50,087 nucleotides of DNA. Source: Paenibacillaceae bacterium ZCTH02-B3. Lineage in GTDB: Bacteria; Bacillota; Bacilli; Paenibacillales; Paenibacillaceae. The position numbers and the translations under genes are program-made. Under the pieces are notes generated by a model. The model had not been told where the DNA came from. It saw only the letters and a program-made list of their open reading frames with translations, and did not search any database. Below, piece after piece: positions 39,419-49,581 of the stretch. The stretch is taken from the NCBI GenBank assembly GCA_002159065.1, contig LZRV01000127.1:1-50087 (forward strand), written 5' to 3'. Numbering within the stretch: the stretch's first letter is position 1; the number at the start of each line of letters is the position of its first letter.

Positions 39419-40617
39419 GCCTTTTCTCCCCTTTCATGCCGCAGGATGGTTTCCACGTCCTTGTCTCCCCGGCCCGACAGGCAGATGACCAAAAGCGCGT
39501 CCCTCGGCATCGACGGCGCGATCCGGATCGCGTGGGCCACCGCGTGGGCCGATTCCAGCGCCGGAATGATGCCTTCCGTGCGGGACAGAAGCTTCAGGGC
39601 CGACAGGGCTTCTTCGTCCGTCACGGGCACATATTCCGCGCGTCCGGTTTCTTTGAGATAGGCATGTTCGGGGCCGATTCCCGGGTAGTCCAGCCCGGCG
39701 GATATGGAATGGGCCGGCTGGACCTGTCCGTGCTCGTTCTGGAGCACATAGCTCATCGATCCCTGGAACACGCCCGGCCGTCCCATGGCGAGCGTGGCGG
39801 CGTGCTTGCCGGTGTCCAGGCCCAGCCCCGCCGCCTCGACGCCGATCAGGCGTACCCCTTCGTCCTCCAGGAATGGATGGAACATGCCGATGGCGTTGCT
39901 TCCGCCGCCGACGGCGGCGACGATGACATCGGGCAGCCGTCCCTCCGACGCAAGGATTTGTTCCCGCGTTTCCTGCCCGATGACCCGCTGGAAATCGCGC
40001 ACCATCATCGGATACGGATGCGGCCCCGTGGCCGAACCGAGGATGTAGTAGGTGTCGTTGACATGGCTGACCCAATACCGGAGCGTCTCGTTGCAGGCGT
40101 CCTTCAGGGTGCGGGTGCCCGAGGTGACCGGGACCACTTCCGCGCCGAGCAGCTCCATGCGGAAAACGTTCAACCGCTGGCGCTCCATGTCCTCCTCGCC
40201 CATGAACACCTTGCATTCCAGACCCAGCAGCGCGGCGACGGTGGCCGTGGCCACCCCGTGCTGCCCGGCGCCCGTTTCGGCGATCACCTTGGTCTTGCCC
40301 ATCCGCCGGGCGAGCACGCCCTGGCCGATGGCGTTGTTGATCTTGTGCGCCCCGGTATGGTTCAGGTCCTCGCGCTTCAGATAGATGCGGGCGCCGCCCA
40401 GCTCGTCGCTCAGCCGTTTCGCAAAGTACAGCGGCGTGGGCCGGCCGGCGTACTGCCGGAGCAAATATCGGATTTCCGCCTGGAAATCTTCGTCTTCCTT
40501 GAACCGGTTGTACGCCTCTTCCAGTTCAAACAGGGCATTCATCAGCGTTTCCGGCACGAACCGGCCGCCGAAGGGACCGAACCGGCCGTGCGCGTCCGGC
40601 GTCTTCACCAGGTTCAT
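39415..40617 (-). CDS. trpB: Tryptophan synthase beta subunit
   Basis: PLP-dependent condensation of indole and serine to tryptophan. The PLP lysine is in [20 protein letters not shown], the conserved Glu in [20 protein letters not shown] and the phosphate loop in [38 protein letters not shown] is part of the COMM/communication region. Its 400 residues are standard. The ATG 40617 overlaps the trpF stop by 4 bases. Confidence 0.97.
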   Translation of the reverse strand: MNLVKTPDAHGRFGPFGGRFVPETLMNALFELEEAYNRFKEDEDFQAEIRYLLRQYAGRPTPLYFAKRLSDELGGARIYLKREDLNHTGAHKINNAIGQGVLARRMGKTKVIAETGAGQHGVATATVAALLGLECKVFMGEEDMERQRLNVFRMELLGAEVVPVTSGTRTLKDACNETLRYWVSHVNDTYYILGSATGPHPYPMMVRDFQRVIGQETREQILASEGRLPDVIVAAVGGGSNAIGMFHPFLEDEGVRLIGVEAAGLGLDTGKHAATLAMGRPGVFQGSMSYVLQNEHGQVQPAHSISAGLDYPGIGPEHAYLKETGRAEYVPVTDEEALSALKLLSRTEGIIPALESAHAVAHAIRIAPSMPRDALLVICLSGRGDKDVETILRHERGEKA

Positions 40618-41417
40618 TCTTGTTTCACCCTTTCCACAAACGCGGCGATCTTGCCGATGTCCTTGCGTCCGTCCGTTTCCACGCCGCTGGACACGTCCAC
40701 GCCGTCCGGGCCGTAAGCGTCGATCAGCGCCCGCACGTTGTCCGGCGTAAGTCCCCCGGCGACAAACAGTTTCAGGCCGTGGCGGCGGGCGGCTTCCTTC
40801 CAGGCCGGAATCACGTCCCAGCTGAAGGTGCGCCCGGTGCCGCCTCCGCCGGTGTCGAGCAGCACCGCTTCCGCCGCTCCGCGGTATGCCGCCAGGATGC
40901 CGTCCGGACCGGGCCGTCCGGCGCCGGTCATCCGACTCTCCGCCGTACTTTCGTCCGTTTGCCCTTCGCCGCCCGCCGGGGCCGCCTCTTCCGCGTTCAG
41001 CGCGCGCCAGACGGCGACGCCGAAGCGGCTTGCCGCCTCCCGGCAGAAATCCGGCGTCTCCGTACCGTGCAATTGCACGACGTCCAGCCGCGACAACCGC
41101 ACCGCGAGCTCCAGCTCCTCCATCGACGGATTGACAAACACGCCCACCGTCCTGGGCGGGCGGCCTCCCGCCATCGGCACGGAACGGGCGCAATCGGCCA
41201 GCGCGGCGAATTCTTCCGCTGTCACGCGGCGACGGCTCGGCGCAAACACGAATCCCACGTAATCGACCGGCAGGCCCGCCATTTTCCGCAGCGTTTGCTG
41301 ATCCCGAATGCCGCAGATCTTGACGGCCACGGGAGAGGCAACGCCGTTCGCGCGAAAAGCGTCCGTCGGGCCGGTCTTTGCCCGGGAAACGTCCGCCGGA
41401 AACGCGTCCCTGGTCAC
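40614..41417 (-). CDS. trpF: Phosphoribosylanthranilate isomerase
   Basis: Amadori rearrangement of phosphoribosylanthranilate. The catalytic Cys is in [20 protein letters not shown] and the catalytic Asp in [18 protein letters not shown]; the barrel ends with [16 protein letters not shown] and [16 protein letters not shown]. The 267 residues exceed the usual 205-220. There is a roughly 30-residue N-terminal extension before the first strand and an insertion of about 25 polar/Gly residues after [11 protein letters not shown]. The GTG start 41417 overlaps the trpC stop (GTGA); a later start would shorten the extension. Confidence 0.93.
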   Translation of the reverse strand: MTRDAFPADVSRAKTGPTDAFRANGVASPVAVKICGIRDQQTLRKMAGLPVDYVGFVFAPSRRRVTAEEFAALADCARSVPMAGGRPPRTVGVFVNPSMEELELAVRLSRLDVVQLHGTETPDFCREAASRFGVAVWRALNAEEAAPAGGEGQTDESTAESRMTGAGRPGPDGILAAYRGAAEAVLLDTGGGGTGRTFSWDVIPAWKEAARRHGLKLFVAGGLTPDNVRALIDAYGPDGVDVSSGVETDGRKDIGKIAAFVERVKQE

Positions 41418-42223
41418 GGCCGCACCTCCGCCTTCCGCGGCGGACCGAGCAGGGCCAGCACGGCCTCTTTCACGTCCGGCCGGCGCATGAAATGTTCGCC
41501 GATGAGCACCGCTTTCGCCCCCGCCCGGCGGACGCGTTCCAGGTCCTCCGGTGAGGAAAGGGCGCTCTCGCTCACCGCGGTGACGTGCGGCGGAAACAGC
41601 GGCACCAGCTCCTCCGTGACCCGAAGATCGGTGACGAAGGTGCGCAGATCCCGGTTGTTGACGCCGATGAGCGTCGCCTTGCCGTATTCGAGCACCGTCT
41701 CCAGCTCGGCCCGGTCGTGCACTTCCACCAGCACGTCCATGCCGAGATCCTTGGCGAGATCGTGCAGGGAAGCAAGCCGCGCGGGCGTCAGGATGGCGGC
41801 GATGAGCAGCACGGCGTCGGCGCCCGCGAGCCGGGCTTCATAGATTTGCCGTTCGTCGATGATGAAATCCTTGCGAAGCAGCGGCAGGCCCACGGCTTCG
41901 CGCACACGGCGCAAATCCGAAAGGCTCCCCTGGAAATGCGGCGCGTCCGTGAGCACCGAGACGCAATCCGCACCCGCCGCCTCATAGTCCCGCGCCAACC
42001 GCACGGGATCGAAGTCGGCGCGGATCAGCCCTTTGGAGGGGCTCGCCTTCTTGACTTCGGCGATCAGGCCCAGCGGCCGTTTCCGCTCCCGGGCCAGCGC
42101 CCGTTCGAAGCCGCGGCAGGGCGGCATCGCGGCGATTTCCCTTTCCGCTCCGGCAACGGAAAAGGTTTCTTCCAGCCGCTCCACTTCCCGGCGCTTGTCC
42201 GCCACGATGCGGTCAAGAAACAT
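41414..42223 (-). CDS. trpC: Indole-3-glycerol phosphate synthase
   Basis: Ring closure giving indole-3-glycerol phosphate. The TIM barrel has catalytic Lys in [19 protein letters not shown] and in [20 protein letters not shown], and a conserved Glu in [29 protein letters not shown] and [20 protein letters not shown] complete the signature; 269 residues. ATG 42223 lies 11 bases inside the end of trpD. Confidence 0.96.
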   Translation of the reverse strand: MFLDRIVADKRREVERLEETFSVAGAEREIAAMPPCRGFERALARERKRPLGLIAEVKKASPSKGLIRADFDPVRLARDYEAAGADCVSVLTDAPHFQGSLSDLRRVREAVGLPLLRKDFIIDERQIYEARLAGADAVLLIAAILTPARLASLHDLAKDLGMDVLVEVHDRAELETVLEYGKATLIGVNNRDLRTFVTDLRVTEELVPLFPPHVTAVSESALSSPEDLERVRRAGAKAVLIGEHFMRRPDVKEAVLALLGPPRKAEVRP

Positions 42224-43259
42224 GGCTCAACGCCCCGGCTGTGGCAATCCACTCGTCAAGCTTGGCCATCGCTTTGCCGGAATCGATGGTCTCCGCGGCG
42301 ACCCGCACGCCGTCCGCCAGCGACTCGGCACGGCCGGAAACGTAAATGCAGGCGCCGGCGTTGGCCAGCACGATGTCGCGGTGCGGGCCGGTCTCGCCGG
42401 AGAGCACGCGCCGCGCGATGGCGGCGTTCTCGGCCGCGTCTCCCCCGAACACCCGTTCGATCGGCGCCCTGCTCAGCCCGAGCGATTCCGGCGTCACTTC
42501 GTAGGTGCGGATTTCTCCGTCCTTGAGTTCCGTCACCCGCGTCGGCGCCGAAATGCTGATCTCGTCCAAACCGTCGTGCCCGCCGACCACCATCGCCCGT
42601 TTGACGCCCAGCCGCTGAAGGACGCGGGCGATCGCCTCCGTTCGGGACCGGTCGTACAGGCCGATGAACTGCCGGTCGGCGCCCGCCGGATTGGTAAGGG
42701 GGCCGAGCATGTTGAAAATGGTCCGGACGCCCATTTCGCGCCGGGGAGCGGCGGCGTGCCGCAACGCGGGATGATACAGCTGCGCGAACATGAAGCAGAT
42801 GCCGACCTTCTCCAGGCAGGCCGCGGCCTGTTCTGGCGTCAGCTGGATGTTGACGCCGAGCGCTTCCAGCACGTCGGCGCTGCCGGCCCTCCCCGACATC
42901 GCCCGGTTGCCGTGCTTGGCCACCCGGGCGCCGGCCGCGGCGGCGATGACCGCCGAGGTCGTGGACACGTTGAACTTGCTGAGGCCCGAGCCTCCCGTGC
43001 CGCAGGTGTCCAGGAGGTCCTCCGAACGCGCCGGCAACTTGTTGGAAAAGGCGCGCATCGCCCGGGCGAAGCCGGCGATTTCCTCCACCGTCTCTCCCTT
43101 CATGCGCAGGGCGACGGCGATGGCGGCGATCTGCGCCGGCGTCGCCTCGCCTCTCATGATGCAGCCCATCACTTGTTCCGCTTCCTCTTCCTCCAGATGG
43201 CCGCCTCCCGCCGCCTTGGCGATGGCCGCCTGCATGGTCCGGTTTGCGTCCCGATCCAT
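42213..43259 (-). CDS. trpD: Anthranilate phosphoribosyltransferase
   Basis: Transfers phosphoribose from PRPP to anthranilate. The PRPP-binding DTCGTGGSGLSKFNVSTTSA is near residue 85, followed by VAKHGNRAMSGRAGSADVLE and FAQLYHPALRHAAAPRREMG; FNMLGPLTNPAGA is a further family hallmark. ATG 43259 (348 residues) follows GGAGGAGGAA; longer in-frame frames extend into sequence without similarity. It starts about 80 bases after trpE. Confidence 0.96.
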   Translation of the reverse strand: MDRDANRTMQAAIAKAAGGGHLEEEEAEQVMGCIMRGEATPAQIAAIAVALRMKGETVEEIAGFARAMRAFSNKLPARSEDLLDTCGTGGSGLSKFNVSTTSAVIAAAAGARVAKHGNRAMSGRAGSADVLEALGVNIQLTPEQAAACLEKVGICFMFAQLYHPALRHAAAPRREMGVRTIFNMLGPLTNPAGADRQFIGLYDRSRTEAIARVLQRLGVKRAMVVGGHDGLDEISISAPTRVTELKDGEIRTYEVTPESLGLSRAPIERVFGGDAAENAAIARRVLSGETGPHRDIVLANAGACIYVSGRAESLADGVRVAAETIDSGKAMAKLDEWIATAGALSHVS

Positions 43260-43337
43260 TCCGGATTCCTCCTCCGTCGTTCCAATTTCCTTGACTTTCG
43301 GGAAAAATGCGACGATGCCCAATGACGTCCGCGCGTA

Positions 43338-44900
43338 TCAACCGTAGTCGAGGTTCGGTCTGCGGTCTCCGACCGTTGCGTAAGGCTTCGCCTTCGCCGG
43401 CGCGAACGCCGCTTCCGCCGCGCGGATCGCCTTCAACGGTCCCATGGCCTTGTTCACCGATTCCTCGTACTCCCGTTCCGGCACCGAATCCCAGACGATG
43501 CCCGCGCCCGCCTGCACGTAGGCTTTTCCGCCCTTGAAGACGATGGTGCGGATGGTGATGCACGTATTGAGGTTGCCGGTGAAGCCGAGATACCCGATGG
43601 CACCGGCATAGGGACCCCTTTTGTGATCCTCCAGCTCGGCGATGATTTCCATCGCCCTCAGCTTCGGCGCGCCGGAAACGGTGCCGGCGGGCAGGCAGGA
43701 GAGGAGCGCGTCGAACACGTGCCGGTCCGGGCGCAGCCTGCCCGTGACGTTGGAGACGATGTGTATCACATGGGAATAGCGTTCGATTTCCATGAACGAA
43801 TCGCATTGCACCGTGCCGTATTCGCAGACGCGTCCCAGATCGTTGCGGCCCAGGTCCACCAGCATGAGGTGCTCGGCGCGTTCCTTCTCGTCGGCGAGCA
43901 GCTCCCGTTCCAGGGCTTCGTCTTCCTCCGGCGTTCTTCCGCGCGGACGGGTGCCGGCGATGGGCCGCGTGTCCACCCGGTCCCCTTCCACCTTGACGAG
44001 CAGCTCGGGGGACGCGCCGACAATGATTTCGTCGTCCAGCTTCAGGTAGTACAAATACGGCGACGGGTTGGCGGTGCGCAGCATGCGGTAGACGTGCAGC
44101 GGATCGACGTCCGTTTCGATGTGGAACCGTTGCGACAGCACCACCTGGAAAATGTCGCCCGCCCGGATATATTCCCGTGCGCGTTCCACCATGGCCATGA
44201 ACTGTTCCTTGGTCATGTTGGAGCGGAAATCCCCGATTCCGGCGTCGTCGGCCGGCGAGTCGGCCAGGGGCTCGTCGGCGGGCAAAGGCCCGCGGATCCG
44301 GGCGATCAGCCGGTCCAGCTCCTCGCAGGTCCGCCGGTACGCCGCGCGCACTTCCCCCTCCGTCGCGCCTTCGCGGATCCGCACGTTGCCGATGACCAGC
44401 ACCTGGTGGCGGTAATGGTCGAAGGCGATGATCTTGTCGCACAGCATGAACTGCATGTCGTCCATGTCCAGGTCGTCGACCCGGTGGCCGGGCAGCTTTT
44501 TCTCGTACACGTGCAGCAGGTCGTAACCGAAATAGCCGATCGCCCCGCCGGTAAACGGAGGCAGGCCGTCAATTTCGGGACTGCGGAATTCGCGCATCCG
44601 TTCGCGCAGCAGCCCGATCGGGTCGCCGGCCGGGAACGTTTCCGTCCGGCCCCCTTCTTCCCAGGTGACCGTTCCGTTTTTGTACCGCATCACGAGAAAC
44701 GGGTCGGTGCCGATGTACGAATAGCGGGCCCATCTCACCCCGCCTTCCGCGCTTTCCAGCAGAAACGCCCGCCGGTCGCGGCACAGGTGGCGAAACACGC
44801 GGATCGGCGTTTCCGTGTCGGCGATCAGCCGGCGGACGACGGGAATGACGTTGTATCGCTCCGCAAGGCGGATCACCCGGGCAAGTTCCGTACCGTCCAT
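43338..44900 (-). CDS. trpE: Anthranilate synthase component I
   Basis: Converts chorismate and ammonia (from a glutaminase subunit) to anthranilate. The feedback-inhibition motif LLES is present in FLLESAEGGVRWARYSYIG. The chorismate-binding domain has VVLSQRFHIETDVDPLHVYR, GASPELLVKVEGDRVDTRPI, AGTRPRGRTPEEDEALEREL and the GTVSGAPKLRAMEIIAELE signature. ATG 44900 (520 residues) follows GGGGAG. No trpG follows or precedes; the glutaminase subunit must be encoded elsewhere, as with pabA in B. subtilis. It is first in trpEDCFBA. Confidence 0.97.
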   Translation of the reverse strand: MDGTELARVIRLAERYNVIPVVRRLIADTETPIRVFRHLCRDRRAFLLESAEGGVRWARYSYIGTDPFLVMRYKNGTVTWEEGGRTETFPAGDPIGLLRERMREFRSPEIDGLPPFTGGAIGYFGYDLLHVYEKKLPGHRVDDLDMDDMQFMLCDKIIAFDHYRHQVLVIGNVRIREGATEGEVRAAYRRTCEELDRLIARIRGPLPADEPLADSPADDAGIGDFRSNMTKEQFMAMVERAREYIRAGDIFQVVLSQRFHIETDVDPLHVYRMLRTANPSPYLYYLKLDDEIIVGASPELLVKVEGDRVDTRPIAGTRPRGRTPEEDEALERELLADEKERAEHLMLVDLGRNDLGRVCEYGTVQCDSFMEIERYSHVIHIVSNVTGRLRPDRHVFDALLSCLPAGTVSGAPKLRAMEIIAELEDHKRGPYAGAIGYLGFTGNLNTCITIRTIVFKGGKAYVQAGAGIVWDSVPEREYEESVNKAMGPLKAIRAAEAAFAPAKAKPYATVGDRRPNLDYG

Positions 44901-44937
44901 GCCAATTCTCCCCTTTCCGGGCGAAAGCGGCGAAGGG

Positions 44938-44973
44938 AAACAAAAAGCGCATCTCTGCCGAACAGAGATGCGC
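44938..44973 (-). terminator. trp operon attenuator terminator
   Basis: GCGCATCTCTG-TTCGG-CAGAGATGCGC is a perfect 11-bp stem on the minus strand (44973-44947), followed by TTTTTGTTT, 40 bases before the trpE start. Confidence 0.93.
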
Positions 44974-45140
44974 ATTCAGCCGATGCGTGCAAACGGAAGT
45001 CCGCTTCCCGGCGCCCCGACGGCGCGCCGGAATACGCGCGTGCGTTCCGCGCTTCCCTCTTCCACTCTCGCCTCAGCTCATCTCTGCTCATCCCGGCGTA
45101 AGCCTCCGTCCCTCCGGACGGCGATTCCGCGGGATTTACA
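44938..45140 (-). promoter_or_regulatory. trp leader with GAG repeats: probable TRAP attenuator
   Basis: Read on the minus strand, GAG triplets begin at 45089, 45084, 45079, 45074 and 45069, each separated by exactly two bases. The same 5-base register continues with TGG (45064), GAG (45059) and AAG (45054), and with GGG (45094) before. Two more GAGs lie at 45114 and 45106. CAGAGATGAGC (45086-45076), inside the repeats, can pair with the terminator's 5' arm GCGCATCTCTG to form an antiterminator. This is the known logic of the tryptophan-activated protein TRAP (MtrB): binding to spaced (G/U)AG triplets blocks the antiterminator. mtrB itself is not in the window. Confidence 0.82.
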
Positions 45141-45147
45141 TGTCAAC

Positions 45148-45176
45148 AATATACCACCGGTTCCCGGCCGCGTCAA
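45148..45176 (-). promoter_or_regulatory. trp operon promoter
   Basis: TTGACG (45171-45176) and TATATT (45148-45153) with a 17-base spacer on the minus strand. Transcription would start near 45141, giving a leader of about 240 bases. Confidence 0.8.
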
Positions 45177-45228
45177 TGCCCGGTTCGGGAAGGGCCTTCC
45201 CAAGGAGGTCCAAAGTCTCCGGTCTCCC

Positions 45229-45606
45229 TCAGGGAGGATTGCTTCCGGCCAGATCCGGCCGCAGCTTCCGCGCTTCCCCGAGATACAAATGGCGGATTTC
45301 CGCCTGTCCCAACGGCGTGTTGACCAGCAGCATCAGCCGGATGCAGCGTTCGAGACTTCCCTTGACCGGCACTTCCTGCGCGCACATGAGCGGCACCAGT
45401 TCCCACCCCGGCATCCTCCGCACCGCCAGGGCCGGAAACGCCGCGTCCAGGTCGCGGGTGACCGTCAGGAACGCGCAGGCGACATCCTCGGGGCGGATGT
45501 TGTTCAGTTTCACGATGCCTTCCAGCAGCTCCGCCGTCGCATCCAGAATTTTGTCCTCTTCGTTGGCATCCACCGTGATGGCGCCGCGGATCCCTCTAAC
45601 CGCCAT
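45229..45606 (-). CDS. aroH: Chorismate mutase, AroH class
   Basis: Rearranges chorismate to prephenate for Tyr/Phe. The 125-residue trimeric AroH-type protein starts VRGIRGAITVDANEEDKILD; the N-terminal arginine corresponds to the substrate-binding Arg7 of the B. subtilis enzyme. Further signatures are FLTVTRDLDAAFPA, PLMCAQEVPVKGSLERCIRL and EIRHLYLGEARKLRPDL. Start ATG 45606 follows GGGAGG. It is the last gene of aroC-aroB-aroH, and the trp promoter lies just beyond its stop. Confidence 0.95.
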   Translation of the reverse strand: MAVRGIRGAITVDANEEDKILDATAELLEGIVKLNNIRPEDVACAFLTVTRDLDAAFPALAVRRMPGWELVPLMCAQEVPVKGSLERCIRLMLLVNTPLGQAEIRHLYLGEARKLRPDLAGSNPP

Positions 45607-45636
45607 TTGGGCAAGACCTCCCGTTTCCCTCTCCGC

Positions 45637-46745
45637 TCAGGCTTCCTTGAGCCCGTCCAGCACTTCCCGCACCCATTCCGGGGGCACGTCCCGGCGGATT
45701 TCCACCCGGCCGGGCTCGACGGGCAAAATGAACGTCAAGCGTCCGTCACGGACCTTTTTGTCGTGCATCATCGCGGCCATGATCGCCTCGGTATCGTACC
45801 CGGCGGGAATGCGCACGGGCAGCCCGAACTTCCGCATCAGCCGCTCCACTTCCTCCGCCAGCGAGGGATCGCGGCCGAACCGCGCCGCCAGCCTCGCCGC
45901 TCCGACCATGCCGATGGCGATCGCTTCCCCGTGCAGGAGATCCCGGTAGTCCGCGACGGCCTCCAGGGCATGTCCGATCGTATGGCCGTAATTGAGGATG
46001 GCGCGCAAATCGTTCTCCCGTTCGTCCCTCGCCACCACGGCGGCCTTGATGCGGCATCCCTCATGGAGCGCGTGTCCCAGCGCGTCCGGCTCCAGGGCGA
46101 GCAGCCGGCCGGCGTTTTCGTCGCACCAACGGACCAGTTCCCGGTCCCAGATCAGCCCTTCCTTCACGATCTCGGCCAGTCCGGCCCGCACTTCCCGCGC
46201 CGGAAGGGTGGCCAGCGTATCCAGGTCGTACAGCACGAGGGCCGGCTGATGGAAGGCGCCGATGATGTTCTTGGCCAGGCGATGGTTGATCCCCACCTTC
46301 CCGCCCACGCTGCTGTCGTGGGCTTGGATCGTGGTGGGCATCTGCACGAACCGGACGCCCCGCATGTAGGCGGCGGCCGCGAATCCCGCCAGGTCGCCGA
46401 CGACTCCGCCGCCGAGGGCGGCGATGGTGGAGCCGCGGTCGAGACCCGCCTCCAGGGCGGCCGTGATCACCCGTTCGAACATGTCCAGCGATTTGGACGT
46501 TTCCCCCGGCGGAACCGCCGTGCGGGCCGTCCGGTATCCCGCCGTACGCAGCGCCTCCTCCGCAAGGGCGCCGTACAGCCGGTCCACCGTCCCGTCCGTG
46601 ACAATCAGCACGGATCCGCCCTGCGGAATGCCGGCTTCGCGAAAATGGCGCCCGGCTTCCTTCAGGAGTCCCGGTCCGATCAGCACGGGATACGACCGTT
46701 CGCCCAGTTCGACCGTCAGCCTGCGCGTCCCGTTCCCGTCCGCCA

Positions 46746-46746
<1 letters not shown>
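45637..46746 (-). CDS. aroB: 3-dehydroquinate synthase
   Basis: NAD- and metal-dependent second step of the shikimate pathway. The 369-residue chain has TVPPGETSKS-like VPPGETSKSLDMFERVI, the NAD loop ALGGGVVGDLAGFAAAAYMR, PTTIQAHDSSVGGKVGIN, the metal ligands in AEIVKEGLIWDRELVRW, and NYGHTIGHALEAV followed by HGEAIAIGM. Start ATG 46746 shares one base with the aroC stop (TGATG) and has AGGTGG upstream, so translation is coupled. Confidence 0.96.
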
Positions 46747-47915
<1,169 letters not shown>

Positions 47916-47966
47916 GTCGGTTCCTCCTCAACCCGTTCGGATGAACGTTCCGGCTACGCTTCGTTC

Positions 47967-47996
47967 ATTATAGTACAGCGCCAAAGCGGTTGACAA
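47967..47996 (-). promoter_or_regulatory. aroC-aroB-aroH promoter
   Basis: TTGTCA (47991-47996) and perfect TATAAT (47967-47972) with an 18-base spacer on the minus strand. The -35 directly follows the T-tract of the upstream terminator. Confidence 0.75.
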
Positions 47997-48023
47997 CAAA
48001 ACAACCCGTCACCATCGGACGGG
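47997..48023 (-). terminator. Terminator between the 53-codon gene and aroC
   Basis: CCCGTC-N7-GACGGG (48023-48005) followed by TTGTTTTGTT on the minus strand. The stop codon of the small gene (48009-48011) overlaps the 3' arm. Confidence 0.72.
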
Positions 48024-48170
48024 CCGCTTCGCCGGCCGGGCCGGCGGATCGCCTTCCGCCTCCCGCACGAGGCCAACCAGACGGACATTGTCGAGGCCGA
48101 GAATCTGCGCGCATTCCTGCAGCGAGATGAGCCCGCGCCTGTAGGCCATGATGACTTCGCGCTTGTCCAT
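48009..48170 (-). CDS. Small 53-residue protein with a helix-turn-helix-like segment
   Basis: A short frame beginning MDKREVIMAYRRGLISLQEC and continuing AQILGLDNVRLVGLVREAEG. The pattern of a basic helix, LISLQECAQILGLD and a second helix resembles a helix-turn-helix, but it is too short to name a family. The tail is Pro/Arg-rich. Start ATG 48170 is preceded by GGAGGGACTGGG, whose GGAGGG lies about 13 bases away, a rather long spacing. It sits between cheR and aroC with a terminator at its end. Function unknown. Confidence 0.55.
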   Translation of the reverse strand: MDKREVIMAYRRGLISLQECAQILGLDNVRLVGLVREAEGDPPARPAKRPVRW

Positions 48171-48259
48171 GAAGATCCCAGTCCCTCCAGAGAGTACGGA
48201 CCATCGGGCGCCGTTTGCGGACGCGTTTTTCAGGTAGTATTGGCGCCCGGCCGTCCGCT

Positions 48260-49084
48260 TCATTCCGTCCTGCGGTAGAAAAAGGTCTCGACGGACTTCA
48301 GCCCGTACCGCTCGGGGTAAAAGATCTGCTCGGTGCTGCCCACGAACAGGATGCCGCCCGGACTGAGCGCCCGCGCCAGTTTCTGATACAGCGTTTTTTT
48401 CGCGTCCTCGGTGAAGTAGATGATGACGTTCCGGCAGATGATGAGGTCGTAGCCCTCCCCGAACGGATCGAGGAGCAGGTTGTGCCTTTCGAAGCGAACC
48501 GCGCGCCGGAGCCGCTCGGACACGAGATACATGCCGTTTTCCCGGCTGAAATAGCGCGGGATGAGCTCACGCGGCACTTCCCGCAGCGAGCGTTCGGGAT
48601 AAAGGCCGCGCCTGGCTTTGAGCAACGCGCCTTCGTCGATGTCGGTGGCCAGAATGGACGATCGGTCCAGGGCGCCCATGCCGTCCAGGATCATCGCCAG
48701 GGTGTAAGGCTCTTCGCCCGTGGAGCAGGCGGCGCTCCAGGCCTTGAAGCGCGGAGAACGCCGGAGGAGTTCGGGCAGAAAGCGGTCCCTCAGCGTCTCC
48801 CACCGCACGGCGTTGCGCCAGAATTCCGACACGTTGATCGTCACCCGGTCGAGAAACTCCGCCATGAGCTGTTCGTCCCGGGTCAGTGCCTGAAAATAGT
48901 CGGCGAAGGTGGCGAAGCCGCGCCGCAGGCGGAGCGTGTTCAGCCGGCGGCGCATCTGGTGTTCCTTGTACTGCGACAGGTCGATGGACGTGAGCCTTCT
49001 GACCTTTTCCACAAAGTCGTAAAAATCCCGGTCTTCCGCGGACGGGACGTCAGCCCCGCGCCGGTCCTCCATCCCCGTCGCCAA
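48260..49084 (-). CDS. cheR: Chemotaxis protein methyltransferase
   Basis: Transfers methyl groups from S-adenosylmethionine to glutamates of chemoreceptors. The N-terminal helical domain contains [20 protein letters not shown] and [20 protein letters not shown]. The SAM-binding domain has [38 protein letters not shown] and [13 protein letters not shown], closing with [13 protein letters not shown]. The start is uncertain: TTG 49084 (274 residues) has GGAGGAG about 10 bases upstream but overlaps ndk by 35 bases; an in-frame ATG at 49072 lacks a site. The ndk-cheR-aroC order matches B. subtilis. Confidence 0.93.
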   Translation of the reverse strand: MATGMEDRRGADVPSAEDRDFYDFVEKVRRLTSIDLSQYKEHQMRRRLNTLRLRRGFATFADYFQALTRDEQLMAEFLDRVTINVSEFWRNAVRWETLRDRFLPELLRRSPRFKAWSAACSTGEEPYTLAMILDGMGALDRSSILATDIDEGALLKARRGLYPERSLREVPRELIPRYFSRENGMYLVSERLRRAVRFERHNLLLDPFGEGYDLIICRNVIIYFTEDAKKTLYQKLARALSPGGILFVGSTEQIFYPERYGLKSVETFFYRRTE

Positions 49085-49505
49085 TGGACACCAGCTCCTC
49101 CTCGGAAAAGAAATTGGCCGCCTCCCGCCGGGCGCTTTCCGCCGAATCCGAGGCGTGGACGAGATTTTGCCGCGTATTCAGCGCGAAATCGCCCCGGATG
49201 CTCCCCGGCGCGGCTTCCAGCGGATTGGTCCTGCCGATCAGCTGGCGCCCGGCCGCCACGGCCTGCTCGCCTTCCCACACCATGGCCATGACCGGACCCG
49301 AGGTGACGAATTCGACGAGCGGTTCGAAATAGGGCCTGCCCCGGTGTTCCTCGTAATGGCGTTCCGCCAGTTCCCGCGGCATCCGCAGGAACTTGGCCGC
49401 CACAAGCCTGAGTCCCTTTCGTTCGAACCGGCCGATGATTTCCCCGACCAGCCCGCGCCGGACCCCGTCCGGTTTCACCATCACGAAGGTGCGTTCCATT
49501 TCCAT
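49050..49505 (-). CDS. ndk: Nucleoside diphosphate kinase
   Basis: Transfers gamma-phosphates among nucleoside di- and triphosphates. The start [19 protein letters not shown], the segment [20 protein letters not shown] and the active-site His117 in [20 protein letters not shown] are diagnostic. The 151 residues are normal. ATG 49505 follows GGAAAGGA. It lies between hepT and cheR as in B. subtilis. Confidence 0.97.
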   Translation of the reverse strand: MEMERTFVMVKPDGVRRGLVGEIIGRFERKGLRLVAAKFLRMPRELAERHYEEHRGRPYFEPLVEFVTSGPVMAMVWEGEQAVAAGRQLIGRTNPLEAAPGSIRGDFALNTRQNLVHASDSAESARREAANFFSEEELVSIGDGDGGPARG

Positions 49506-49581
49506 GTCCTTTCCCGCTTCCTTTCCTTACCTTTCCTTGTCCAATCCGTGTTTTGGCGGTTTTGGCGGCGCCGCCCGCGCT

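Noticed and set aside
39415..41193. A 592-codon frame suggesting a TrpB with a large N-terminal fusion
   Set aside because: TrpB similarity begins exactly at the ATG at 40617, which overlaps the trpF stop; the upstream part is an out-of-frame reading of trpF.
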